This document shows, in pieces, positions 11,462-22,626 of a DNA stretch of 46,613 nt. Made by a program: the position numbers and the translations under genes. Below the pieces are notes generated by a model. That model had not been told where the DNA came from. It saw only the letters and a program-made list of their open reading frames with translations, and made no database searches. Source of the stretch: Fomitopsis serialis (Eukaryota; Basidiomycota; Agaricomycetes; Polyporales; Fomitopsidaceae); NCBI RefSeq assembly GCF_022376445.1, contig NW_025955273.1, positions 1 to 46,613 on the forward strand. The letters run 5' to 3'. Numbering within the stretch: position 1 is the first letter of the stretch; each line of letters begins with the position of its first letter.

Positions 11462-12630
11462 GAGAGCAGTAATACAGTTGTACGATGAGCGAATGAATGC
11501 TGAACCGAGATCACCCTTCGTGTCCGTGACGTGCTCCCCGCTGTCCGTTGCGATTCCTGCACAGTTCTTCGGAAGTTCCTCGGCCGCGCGCTCGTCTATA
11601 GGTTCGCGTCTCGACCTTAGGCCCCGTCTCGAAAAGCTTAAAGGGCGCACCCCGGTGAAACGGGCGCCGAAAATAAGTGCTGTCGGTGAAGAAAATGGTC
11701 AGCTTGAGTGCCACGCTACTCCTGTGAAAAGTGAGTGGCCCCTCTCACGTAGAAGTGGGGGTTAAATGAGATGAAATCAAAACAGGTATCGACCACGTCT
11801 AATGTAATGGACCTCAATGTACATATGGGTTAATCTGCGTAGTCGTACTCCATACGAACCAAACATAGCACACCTACTGCATTCAACGCCTGTAGCCTGC
11901 TTGTGGCCTGCCCCGAGGTGATTCACTCTCACCGCGACGACACTCGAACCACTCTTGCGCGGCGGAGTATCGTGGGCCCCGCAGCTGTTCTAGTTGCTCT
12001 TCATCGGTGATGCGCGCAAGATGTGTCCTACGCAGAAGGTACTGAACAAGAGCAGCTTGAATTAATTCTTCCCATGGTGTTGAACATCACGAGAGGTAAC
12101 GTCTGACGGTTCTCTTCATTATAGGACAGACTGCAACGGACTGATACCAAACACTGGCAAGATATACCACGATGTGAGCCTAGCAATTCCTGATGTGGAG
12201 TTGTCTTCGCCGTTAACAGGCTCTTGCATTCTACATGTCACAGGTGTATACGCGGCAATCAATTATGCAGACATATCCGCAGCCCCTTGTTGAACGTTGA
12301 GGCCTTGAGGCTTCATATACATTGACAGACCGGACTAAGATAATCGGCAAGCATCGGCGCGATCAACTAGTGAGTTGGTAAGTAAAAGGCAGGGGACAGT
12401 GCTGTGCCAGCGTTGACAGAGTGCTGTACATCCGCCAGGCGAAAGCGTTATCTGTCTCTGATAAATGCATAAGTACTTTATCTCGTTCATCTAGGAGCTA
12501 CCAGCTGATCGGAAGTGGATCAGCTGCGATGCAGGCACAGCGTTCGAGCTCCGTCTGCCGGACCTCTCGCAAATATAAATGGACGAGTACGTATGTCTTG
12601 TAGTTACATCCCAACATTCACTTCCCAGAC
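11462..12630. other. Long intergenic region, no gene seen
   Basis: About 1.17 kb between the aminotransferase stop and the first methyltransferase start. Open frames are short and lack splice-consistent extension or recognisable domains. I searched for tRNA-like arms and tandem repeats and saw none. The right end should hold the methyltransferase promoter; CTATAAA-like sequence is absent, but AAATATAAAT occurs near 12571-12580. Confidence 0.4.
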
Positions 12631-13763
12631 ATGGCATTGGAAGGAGGTGCAGAAGCAGTTCGAGCGACGTTGCGCAACTCGAAGCTCGACGAGAGCTTGT
12701 ACAGCCTCGACGCGGAGGAGAGCGCCTTCTTCAAGTCGCTGACTGGCATAGATGACGACGAGGCCCTCAAACAACATATTCTCAAAGTTCAGAACGACGC
12801 GTTCGAGGTCAGCTGTCTTTCGATTTTGTCTGGTGGGTAGTATAGCTGATCGGAGGGTGTAGGTCTGGCCGTTCCCGTGCATCCGGCGGTTCTCATTCAC
12901 CAAGTGAGTGGACGCGATGTGGAAGCTCTCAGAGTACTGAATCGGGAGCTACGCAGGTTGAAAATATCTCGCCTTCCAGCATATCCGCAATTGTTGACGC
13001 TCGGAAAGCATCGTCAAGGGGCTATCCTGTTGGACCTCGGAACTTGCTGTGAGGGATTCCCTACGAGATTCAACCTCGATTCTCACAGTCTTCTAGTTGG
13101 GAATGATGTAAGGAAGGCTGTTATAGACGGCTTTCCAGTACGCAACACAATTGGATCGGATATCGAGCCAGGTAAGCCACCTGCATTCAGTACCTTCTAG
13201 GCTTGAAAGGCTGAGATGTATTTACCACTTATTTAGCATTCTGGCGGCTCGGCCATGAACTATTCAACTCGTCACCGGAGACCTTCCCATCCACGTTCAT
13301 CGCGGGTGATGTCTTCGATCCTGTCTTCCTCGAGACGCATCCCTTGCCCAAAGCTACCCCAGATGACTCCGTGCCAAAGCTGGATACGCTTACCAGCCTG
13401 AACCCTCTCCAAGGGCGCGTCTCCGCAATTCATGCCTCTGCCTTCTTCCACCTCTTCGCGGAGTCCAAGCAACGCGAGCTCGCGCGCGCAGTCGCTGGAT
13501 TGCTCTCACCTGACCCTGGCTCCCTCATCTTGGGTGTACACGCCGCAGCGCCGGAGAAGGGCATCCGCCGCGCCGCGGGTGGCGAAAAGCCCTTCGAGCT
13601 CTTCTGCGATTCCCCAGAGAGTTGGAAGGAGATGTGGGAGGGCATCTTCGAGCCGGGGACAGTGAAAATCGAGACAGAGCTCAAGGAGATGCCTAATTCC
13701 GCGCAATCGACGGGTATTGATATGCAGTTCTGGGAGATGTCGTGGTCGGTGACACGAGTATGA
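12631..13763 (+). CDS. SAM-dependent methyltransferase, tandem copy 1
   Basis: Exons 12631-12807, 12863-12903, 12957-13048, 13097-13171 and 13237-13763; 303 residues. It opens with LYSLDAEESAFFKSLTGIDD and LKQHILKVQNDAFE, then FPCIRRFSFTKLKISRLPAY. The class I methyltransferase motif I is AILLDLGTCFGNDVRKAV (about residues 95-112), followed by NTIGSDIEPAFW for the ribose-binding acidic residue. RVSAIHASAFFHLF and ELARAVAGLLSPDPGSLILG are the later core strands, and SPESWKEMWEGIF is a conserved C-terminal motif. The family is common in Agaricomycetes and related to methyltransferases of fungal natural-product clusters, but no synthase sits nearby, so the substrate is unknown. Copy 2 lies 473 bp downstream with identical internal exon lengths. 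Confidence 0.87.
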
Positions 13764-14236
13764 ACGCAACAGTGAGCGTATTTGTATGAAGGAATGTCTG
13801 TCGACCCAGGTATGTCCCTACAGTGATTGTTGCATGTTTTCCCGTAGTACTGATGCTTGCTGTACAAGGTAAATAAGCGAGTACGATGAGATGGTCTCGA
13901 ATCATTGGCCATACCCACTAGGCTGCGGTATAGTATCCCCATTCTAGTACTTAGCGCATTCCGAGTCCAAGCGTCTAGGTAATAGTATACGTGGCAATGC
14001 TGCGGTGCCCCAATCTATCATGACCGCACGCCAACGTGCTATCCCTTCGACTGCTTCCTTCGCCCTTCTGTGGTTTAGACCCCGTGGGCCGCGTTAGTGT
14101 ATGTGGCTGCGGCCGAGTCAGGCCAGCGGGACCGTTCACGTCCACCCAGGTATATTTCAGGTTGAAGTTGAAGCCCTGCATGTGCTCAGCATCGTCTGCG
14201 ATCGCCCTCGCTGAACCTTCCAATCGATTCTAGAGG
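13764..14236. other. Spacer between tandem methyltransferases
   Basis: No gene seen. It must contain the copy 1 terminator and the copy 2 promoter. Confidence 0.45.
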
Positions 14237-15449
14237 ATGTCTGAGCCGACTTCACCGCAAAACGCTACTACCGGCGCGGCACTACCAGGCGTAGGATCGG
14301 GAGTACCTGTACCGCCACTCGACTCGAGCCTGTACAGGCTCGATGAAGAGGAAGTCGCCTTCTTCAAGCAGAAGACTGGGATTAACAGCAGCGAAGACTT
14401 GAAGCAGCACATCCTGAAAGTCCAGGCGGAAGCATACGAGGTACTGTTGCGGATGTTTTAAAAGCTCACATACTACGGCAGAAATTATTTAGGGCTGACT
14501 CCCAATTGCACAGGTGCACCCTTACCCATGCATTCGTCTTTTCGGGTTCGCCCAGTACGTCCATTTTGTATCGCACCATGATATATGGACGCCGTACGCT
14601 CAGCCTCGAGTTGCTCAGGCTCAAGATATCGCGCCTCCCTGTGTATAATGACCTCCTTATCTTGGGCAAGGAACGTCGTGATGCTATTCTCCTTGACATC
14701 GGCTGTTGCTGTAAGTCGTCCTCTCTGTTAAGCAGTCCGAACATCCCACTCACTGTGCCGCACAGTTGGTAACGACGTCAGGAAGGCGGTCACCGACGGC
14801 TATCCATTGGAGAATGTGATCGCTTCAGATATCGAGCCAGGTAAGTACGAGACAGCCGACGTGTATCCGCGCAGAATTCACGATTGCTATATCCATTGCA
14901 GCTTTCTGGCAGCTCGGCCATCGTCTGTTCAAGTCCTCTTCAGACTCATTCCCAGTACCGTTCATTGGAGGAGACGCCTTCGACCCCGCCTTTCTCCAGA
15001 CTGCCCCGCCGGTCTACGCAGCTCAGAGCACACCCGCGCCCACGTTATCTAAGGTCACCACGCTCACAATGCTCCAGGGCCACGTCTCCGCCATCCACGC
15101 TTCTTCGCTCTTCCACCTCTTCGACGAAGAGAAGCAGCTTGTGCTCGCGCGTGCCTTCGCAAGCCTCCTTTCCCCCCATCCGGGTGCGATGATATTCGGC
15201 TCACACGGCGGTGCACTGAACAAGGGCGTCGTTGTGTGGTCGTTCGTCGGGTCTGACTCTGGATCCAGGCAGGTCTCCACGTTCTGCCACTCACCGGAGA
15301 GTTGGAAGGAGATGTGGGAGTCTGTCTTCGGGCCGGATCAAGTGAAGGTCGAGACTGAGCTACAGGAAGTCGACTCCGAGGCAAACATAGCCCCGGCGGC
15401 GACCAACCGCCGGTACCATATGCTCGTATGGTCGGTGAAGAGGCTGTGA
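14237..15449 (+). CDS. SAM-dependent methyltransferase, tandem copy 2
   Basis: Exons 14237-14440, 14514-14554, 14619-14710, 14766-14840 and 14902-15449; 319 residues. It is the paralog of the gene upstream: exons 2-4 are 41, 92 and 75 nt in both, with the same phases. The N-terminus has an extra Pro/Gly/Thr-rich leader before LYRLDEEEVAFFKQKTGI. Motif I reads AILLDIGCCFGNDVRKAV, and NVIASDIEPAFWQLGHRLF follows. Differences from copy 1 include Cys-Cys for Thr-Cys in motif I and a longer loop before SVFGPDQVKVETEL. No secretion or membrane signal is visible, so both copies are probably cytosolic. The substrate cannot be assigned from sequence. Confidence 0.87.
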
Positions 15450-15725
15450 GTGGGATTCCTGTGAAGGGCCTTCAACAGGTAAGATTGACATGGGCACATA
15501 CATCGGGTGGTCAGCCTTCAACAGCGACTGTACATAGTTCTACCAGCTGATATCTGAGTGACAATGACATTATTGGTATTGGTATGAATACATTGCTTGT
15601 ACGAAAATGACTCTAGAACCCAACAACACCTGCTGTGAACGGTACGATTATGAATACACATAAGTCTGTAGCTAAGTGGTATGCTATTGCTCTAACGTAA
15701 ATGAGTAGATGCATGCATGAAGCTT

Positions 15726-18700
15726 TTATGCAGCGATGGCGCCCTCCCGGTGCTCGCCCTCGCCACCCATATGGTCATACCAGGCTTTGCCCTCCGTCGT
15801 GGGTGCAATGTAGCCCGCCCTGATGACGAAGTCACCGAAGTGCTCGCCTTCCTGGCGCTCGAGGGCGTAGCGTTTGATCATCGGTCTGAGAATGGCGAGG
15901 ATCTCAGGTTCCGTGACCGTTTCTACACAACAATGTCAGCGACAAGGCAGAGGGAAGAAAAGCCAGTTCACTGACCTCGATATATCTTATTAAGGCGTTG
16001 ACCGTGGTACCCACCGCCAAGTAGCATGGAATATGTCCCAAGTGCCTTACCTACAAATGCGACCTCTGGGGAGACGACGACATATGAGCACTAAACCCTC
16101 CGAATGGCTCCCGCGCAACTCACCTGCAACGTATGGCCGTGCACACCCGTTGGGACACCCAGTCATACGCATGACAATAGAATCGTTCCGCAGACCGTTC
16201 TCCTCGCAGATCTTCTCGACCTTGTCGATGAGGATCGGAAGATACTAAAAGTTACATGTCAGCATGATACGGCATGAGCGACAAGGCATAACTTACCCGC
16301 TCCGATTCTGCCATAGCAAGACCTACAAGAGAATGTCAGATGGCGACAACTTGGTCTTGAAACACGCATATACATACCACAAGTCGGGAACGCAACACAG
16401 GCCGACGACGACAACCTTAGACCCGTCTGCGACAGGGTATCCAGCTTGTACTGCGCCAGCAACGCCTTGATCTGCGGCAAGTCCTCCGTCGCGATATCCG
16501 TGATGAGGAGGTGCTGGTTCGCCGTCATACGGAACGCGCCCTTGTGGACCTTCGCAATCTCCCGCAGACCAGTCTTGAAGTCCTTGCCAGGCTCGTCCTG
16601 GATGCGGCCGTTCTCGATGAAGCACGTGAAGTGGTGCTTGCCGTCCTCGCCCGTGTGCCAGCCGTAGTCGTCGACATTGCGGTCGAACGTGAACGGCCGG
16701 GCGGGCGCGAGTTTGTACCCGAGGCGGTGTTCGACCTCGGCCTTGAAATGCTGGAGGCCCATGCGGTCGATGGTATACTTCAGCCGTGCGTTCTTCCGGC
16801 TGTACGAGAGACAGATGTGAGCAATGTCGTTCACACGACAAGAAGGGCAGACACTCACTCCTCACGGTTACCGTTGTCCCTCTGCACAAGCATGATTTTC
16901 TCCGCAACGTCAACACCCTCCTCAACGGTGCAGAAGCCGAGGACGCTGCCCAATCGCGGGTAGGTCTTCTTGTTGCCGTGCGTGACACCCATACCACCTC
17001 CGGCAGTGACGTTGAACCCGGCCAGATTGCCGTCCTTGCCGACGATAGCAATGAAGCCCAGGTCGTTGGCAAACAGATCAACATCATTCGTGGGAGGGAT
17101 TGCGACTGCTACTTTGAACTATCACCTTGTCAGCGGACGGTTGTGGATTCGCGAGAGGAGTTACTCACTTTACGGGGGAGGTAGAACTCGCCGTACAGGG
17201 GCTCGGCGTCCTTCAAAGCATCGCCAGCAACCAGCTTCTTGTCCAACCAAATCTCGTGGTACGCGGTCGTGCGAGGCAGTAGATGCTCGCTGACACGCTT
17301 GGCAAACTCGAATGCCTGATGATGCAGCTTCGACAAGGAAGGGACAGCAGAGACGATAACATTCCTGTACATCGCATGAGCCCGGATGTTCGATGCGGAA
17401 TCAAGATCGGACGTACCTGTTCACGTCACCGCAGGCAGCGAGCGTGTCCAACAACACCCTGTTGATGTCCTGAATCGCCGACTTCAAGTGTCGCTTGATC
17501 ACACCATGGAACTGGAACGTCTGCCGCGTCGTGATCTTGAACGTCCCGCACCCATGCTCGTCCGCGATCTGGTCCATCTGCAGCCACTGCTCCGGGCGGC
17601 ACACGCCGCCGGGCATCCGCACACGGATCATGAAGCTGTACGCAGGTTCGACGCCCTGCGCGGTGCGTTCGTCGCGGATGTCCCGGTCGTCCTGCTGGTA
17701 GATGCCGTGGAACTTGGTCAGCTGCCCGTCGCTGGGCGCGAGCGCACCGGTCGTCGTGTCCACGAGGCCCTCCGAGATGGTGCCCCGGAGGTACTGCGAG
17801 GCGACCTTGATGTGCTCGTTCGTGATCGGCTCCGGCTCAGCCTCCTGCACCTCAACAGCGTCGACGCCGAGTGCCTTCCATACTAGAGGCTCCCAAGCCT
17901 TGTACCCCGTCTCGGGTCCATCCGCGTCCTGGTCGTCTCCAAGTCCGAGCGACGCAAAGCGCTGCGCACCGAGGAACCCCAGGCGCGCATCGAGGTCCTT
18001 GCCCGCCTTGTTGTAGTAATGCGCGTCCTCGGGGCGCGGCCAGTAGTGGCTGTCACCCATACCGAACACCCCGACCTTCACGTCGCCCAGGGGCGACTCG
18101 CCACGCGCGGCAGCGGCGTTCAGCGCCTTGATGAGGGCGCGGCCGTTCTGCGGGAACTCGCCCTGGCCGGCGACGGAGGTGACGAAGGCGACGTACTGCT
18201 CCTTCGCGATGTCCTCGAGGGAGACCGCGTCCATGGGCGCGACGCTCGCGACGAGGCCGCGCATCTTCGCGCGCGCGGCGAGCCGCTTCGCGACCTTCTC
18301 CGCCTTGCCTCCGTCACTAGCGTACAGGACGGCAAGCGGCGGCGCGTCGATGGCAGTGAGAAGCTCCGCGTACGCCTTCTGCGCACGCGTCTTGCGCGCC
18401 GCGCGCAGCTGCTCACCCAGGGAGCCTACGAGCTCGGCGGCGAGCTGCGGCTGCGCAGCGACGAGTTGCGAGAGGTGGTTCTGCCTGTCGAGGAACGTGC
18501 GGAGCTCGTTCTTGATCGCGTCGCTGTCGAGCGTGAACGCGGCGTCGCCCTCCTTGGCCGGGTTCCAGCGATAGAGCGGCCAGTAGCCCGCGTCGACGGC
18601 GCGCTTCGTCTCCTTCAGGATCTCGAGCGCCGGCGACTCCTCGTTGGTGTAGGGCAGGTAGGCGAGCACGATCGAGGGCCCGGGGTAGCGGTCCGCCTCA

Positions 18701-20472
18701 ACCAAAGCCTGGAGAACCTGTGCGTAGGACGAGTACAGCGCGATGCTGGCAACGTAGACATCGCCGTGGTTCATCGCGTAGAGGCCGACGTCCTGCTTGC
18801 GGCGCGACGCGGCGGTGCGCGTGCTGTACGGCGTCGTGTCGAGGAGGAGGATGTTCACGTTGAGACCAGATGCGATGGCATGGTGCAGGCCCGACGCGCC
18901 GAGGTCGTACGCCCACGCGTCGCTGCCGATGATCCAGCGCGACTTGGTGCGCGCGTCGGACGTGAGCAGCGAGCGTGCAGCGTAGACGCGGCGGGCGGCA
19001 TCGCTCTTGAGGGCGGGGGCATGCTCCTCGAGCGCCTGCGCGAGGCGGGCGGGGGCGGCGTCGGTGGCGGGCGCGCCCTTGGCCTTCGCCGCCTGGAGCC
19101 ACGTGCCGAAGAGCTGGTGGAGGTGGCCGGGGAGATCCGGCTGGCGCATGGCCTGCCTGACGTCGTCCTCGAGCTTCGCGAGCGCCTCGAGCTCGCCCCG
19201 GACGCGTCCGAGCGTGAACTCGGGCGACGTCGCGACCGCGCCGAGCTGCGCGACGCGCGCGGGGTCGTTCGCGATCTCGAGGCGCGCGCCGAACAGCGTG
19301 TCGAGCAGCTTCGTGTACGACCCCTCGTGCTTCGGGACGTGCGGCGGCGCGGCCCCGCCCGCAGACGCAGCCACAGACGGCGAGGGACCGAGCGCCAGCC
19401 GGGCCGTGCCCTCCGCGGGCTGCTGGAGAAGCTGCTCGACGTCAGATGGCGTGACCTGGCTCGCGTCGCCCACAAGCACGCTCTGCACGGACGGCCGTGT
19501 CTCCCGCGCCGACCCGTCCTCGCCCTGCAGCGCACTCACGACCTCCAGGAACAGCGGCGTCCACTTCACGTTCCACCGGCGGAGGTGCTCGCAGACAAGG
19601 ACGCGTTGCGCCGATGCGGGAATGGCATGGGCGATATTTGCTGGAGGAAACGGCTTGAGGAGGCTAACGTCCACAAACGAAACACCGTCCAATTCCAGCG
19701 AGCATGGCAGAGAAGCCAGGGTAACCAAGACCGTATGCGGTTCTTCGGCACCATGAACGGTCAGCGCACGAAGGGGCCGGCGCAGCAGAGACACGGCCGT
19801 CGCCGAGGCAGCATGGAAGGCTCTGAGCGACTGAGCAGAGTCATCCTTGACATCAGCTTTGGCGTCGCCATTAGCGTGGCCGTTTGCGTGCCCATTTGAG
19901 TGTCCGTTCGCGTGCCCGTTCGCAGAGAGGGGTGGGGCAGAGAGATAAGACTGAACCTGGTCGTCGGCAACCTCGCTGACGTCGTCCGACTCCGTTCCGA
20001 TGTAGAATATGTGCAGCACCGCCTTGCCTTCGGTCGTTGCTAATCGACTTGCAAGGAGGGCATGGTCGTGCGCCTGCTGAGCGGTGCGGGAGTAGATGCA
20101 GAATGGTACAGAAGCCCTCAACACGAGGACATCCGACAGGTCGTCGCCGGCCGGGACGGCGACATGGAGGACGGTGGACGTCCCCGAGAGCTCAGCCAGG
20201 TGGGGGATCAAGTGGTGCAGTACGCGAGCATGAGAGACGGTGGTGTACGACACCAGACCGGACTTTACACCATTGCTGGTGTTCTGTGCGTGCTGCTGGA
20301 GGAGCGCTGCGCCCGGGTCCGCTCCGAAAGGGATGTGGTGGACAGCGGAGGAGGGCTGGGAAGAGAGAGCCGCTGTGAAGGGGGAGATGGAGGGACGCAG
20401 AGACGCAGAGTTGATGACCGCGTCCGAGGCGAGGGAGGCGATCCGAACCACAGCGTTGATGGAGGGTGTCAT
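15726..20472 (-). CDS. MET5: Sulfite reductase (NADPH) hemoprotein beta subunit
   Basis: Exons in transcription order 20472-17417, 17364-17169, 17118-16859, 16799-16378, 16322-16297, 16244-16124, 16065-15976 and 15922-15726; 1455 residues, normal for fungal Met5. Order: a pyruvate-ferredoxin-oxidoreductase-like region (about 1-690, with [18 protein letters not shown]), a flavodoxin domain (about 715-860, [20 protein letters not shown]), then the siroheme/4Fe-4S hemoprotein repeats. The cluster ligands are present: ACVAFPTCG gives Cys at about 1305 and 1311, and [11 protein letters not shown] gives Cys at about 1350 and 1354. The substrate-side Arg/Lys motif [15 protein letters not shown] is intact. 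With Met10 it reduces sulfite to sulfide for cysteine and methionine synthesis. The first exon is 3056 nt, in contrast to the small exons after it; one later exon is only 26 nt. A linker near residue 185-205 repeats Asn-Gly-His. Confidence 0.96.
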
Positions 20473-21127
20473 GGCGTGCAGCGAACTCTGTCAGCGCGGC
20501 GGTCAATAAATGCAACATTGCTATTCGGAATTGCGACCGCGTGGCGCCGGAAGATTACGATTGGTCTCATTGAATGTTCCGTCAGGCATCCCGCGGTAAC
20601 GCAAGGAAGGCGCCTCGTTAGGCGATCGCCTCGGGGTCATGTTTCGCCCGCATACTCGACCCCCGTTGTCCCCGGAGCCACAGGGACGCTGGAAACTGAG
20701 AACTCACCAGGGTCGGGGAAGAAGAAGAAGGGGGGACGATGAGAAGGGCGGGCAGGCGGCGGGTGAGGGAGTGCGGAGGCGCTGGAGTGGAGGAAATAGA
20801 GCGGCAGGGACAGGCTGCAGGAAGCGCCCGGTTTGCAAACTTGTTCGCAAAGATGTCGCCCGAGATCGGCCAGCTGATCGGTGAGCCACCCGTGTGCCAT
20901 CCTCGCGCGATCGCTTTGCCCTTGTTTGCACCGACCCTGCCCCTGGCCCAGGGTTAGGACGGGCTCTCCGGCAGCGGCAGCCCCCGACGGCCATCAAACC
21001 TTGCAGGGGAACTGTGCAGTTCCTCGCCACCGCGCCGTCCATCGACGGACGGCGCGGACGAGAGCAGCCAGCGCCCACCGACACCCGCCGCCACCGCCGC
21101 CCTCCTCGACTCCAGCAAGCACGCGCA
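20473..21127. other. Divergent promoter region MET5 / eL30
   Basis: 655 bp between divergent starts. A plus-strand open frame at 20739-20957 is GC-rich and lacks a recognisable domain, so I treat it as chance. It may include an untranslated leader of the eL30 gene. Confidence 0.5.
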
Positions 21128-21627
21128 ATGGCCCCCACGAAAAAGTCCAAGGCGGCAAAGTCCACCGAGTCCATCGCCTCCCGTCTTGCCCTCGTCGTCA
21201 AGTCGGGCAAGTACTCCCTCGGCTACAAGTCCGCCCTCAAGCAGATGCGCAGCGGCAAGGGTGAGTCCCCCCGCTGCCTTTATCTCCGGGGACTGGAGCC
21301 TGAGGCTGAGAAGGTCCCTTGTGCTGACGATGCCCCGTCTCTTCGTGCCCCCGCTCTACAGCTAAGCTTGTCCTGATCGCCGGCAACTGTCCGCCCCTCC
21401 GCAAGTCGGAGCTCGAGTACTACGCCATGCTCTCCAAGACGTCCGTGCACCACTTCCAGGGCACGAACGTCGCACTCGGCACCGCCGCCGGCAAGCTCTT
21501 CCGGGTCGGGTACGTTGTTTGCTGTGTTGCAACTAGCGCGCTCGCTCACTCTATGTTTAGTGTCATGACCGTCAGCGACCCCGGAGACAGCGACCTCCTC
21601 GCCGTCGCTGAGGGCCAGGCCTCGTAA
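21128..21627 (+). CDS. RPL30: 60S ribosomal protein eL30
   Basis: Exons 21128-21260, 21362-21509 and 21561-21627 give 115 residues, the usual eL30 length. Diagnostic segments are [60 protein letters not shown] and the C-terminal [12 protein letters not shown]. The protein has the L7Ae/L30e RNA-binding fold and sits in the large subunit at the subunit interface. In yeast it represses splicing of its own transcript through the 5' exon; the first intron here begins 133 nt into the coding region, so the same control would need a different RNA site. Codon use is strongly C-ending, as expected for a highly expressed gene. Confidence 0.97.
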
Positions 21628-22442
21628 AATGCTAAACGGCTTAATGGCCAGGGTCACGAGTACATTATGACACGCTGTTGTATGCGCCTATACTTGCTTT
21701 CGATGCACTATGGATACAGCCATGCCGCATTGGTACGGACGGCAGATTCAGTCCGACAGGACGGCTTCTCATGTGCTCTATTAAGGCCTGCTCTCTGTCT
21801 AAGTATTACGGTAGATTCGTCATAAGTTTCCTTTAGAAAGTGACGCGACCGAACGCAGAAGCGTGCTTAGATCCTTTGACTGCAATAAGCTTGTGGATGG
21901 CTGGGAGTGTATATACATGGTTCGTTGACGACTGCGAATGCAGTACCTGACATTTGTCGGTCATTCTGGGTACTGAAATACTGAATACTGAGTACTGAGT
22001 ACTGAATGTTGCAGACCATGACACTTGACCGGTACTGCAATAATGCAAACGTCCGATTCTCCTGTGGCACGTAAGATCGCTGCACACAGAAAAATTTGCA
22101 TGGTATCCCAGATGCACTAAGCTAGCTACTTAGCTGACCTCTGCACCTGCCTATTCTTCGAAAGCAGTCGCTCGTTTGGTGGTGTACATACTATATATGT
22201 ACTTACAGATCCAGCATGTTCCCGTTCTCCGTTTGGCCTTAAATGCGTACGGCCCTTTCGAGTGGATTCCTGTATATACCCTCTTGCACTCGACAGGCTG
22301 AGGCTCCGTTGCAGACTACTTATAAGCCCGGGGTTCCAATCCCCCGATCACTACGGGTACTCTGGGGTCGACTTGTCGACTGCCAGACCCAGCGCCCGAA
22401 GGCGCAACGCTCCACCAAAAAAAAAGATCGCAGCAGGTACTA
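21628..22442. other. Intergenic region left of the transposon
   Basis: No gene seen. Contains a short imperfect TACTGA-type microsatellite around 21971-22006. A tRNA-like TTCCAAT loop at about 22334 was examined and rejected. Confidence 0.45.
21971..22006. repeat. Imperfect TACTGA microsatellite
   Basis: About six partial copies of TACTGA/TACTGAG follow one another here. A simple-sequence repeat with no coding role apparent. Confidence 0.7.
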
Positions 22443-22469
22443 AGATAGGCCTCACTCATAATCCGTATC
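22443..22469 (+). repeat. Left terminal inverted repeat of transposon
   Basis: Pairs with 25305-25331; one mismatch (T at 22462 against C in the opposite end). Confidence 0.9.
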
Positions 22470-22626
22470 TTGTGGGGCCGGGCTAGGCGCACGTGATCTG
22501 GCATACCAAATCGGGAAATAATGTGGCTCGGCGCTGCGCGGGTGGTGTTGGACAGTACATGCGATGAATGAGTAGCTTGTCGAAGTAGTGGAATGTAGTG
22601 TAGTTTATTGTATATACTCAATGATC

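Noticed and set aside
18019..19899. 626-codon plus-strand open frame antisense to MET5
   Set aside because: It mirrors the GC-rich codon bias of the sulfite reductase exon; it is Arg-rich and has no recognisable domain.
12631..20472. Secondary-metabolite gene cluster around the methyltransferases
   Set aside because: Neighbours are primary-metabolism genes (aminotransferase, sulfite reductase); no synthase, P450 or transporter is present.
20739..20957. Small frame upstream of eL30 containing ARFANLFAKMSPEIGQL
   Set aside because: GC-driven frame without a recognisable family; more likely leader sequence of the eL30 transcript.
22300..22370. tRNA-like T-arm (CGGGGTTCCAATCCCC)
   Set aside because: The 7-nt loop lacks a purine at the usual position, the fifth stem pair is C-C, and no matching D-arm, anticodon arm or acceptor stem is visible.
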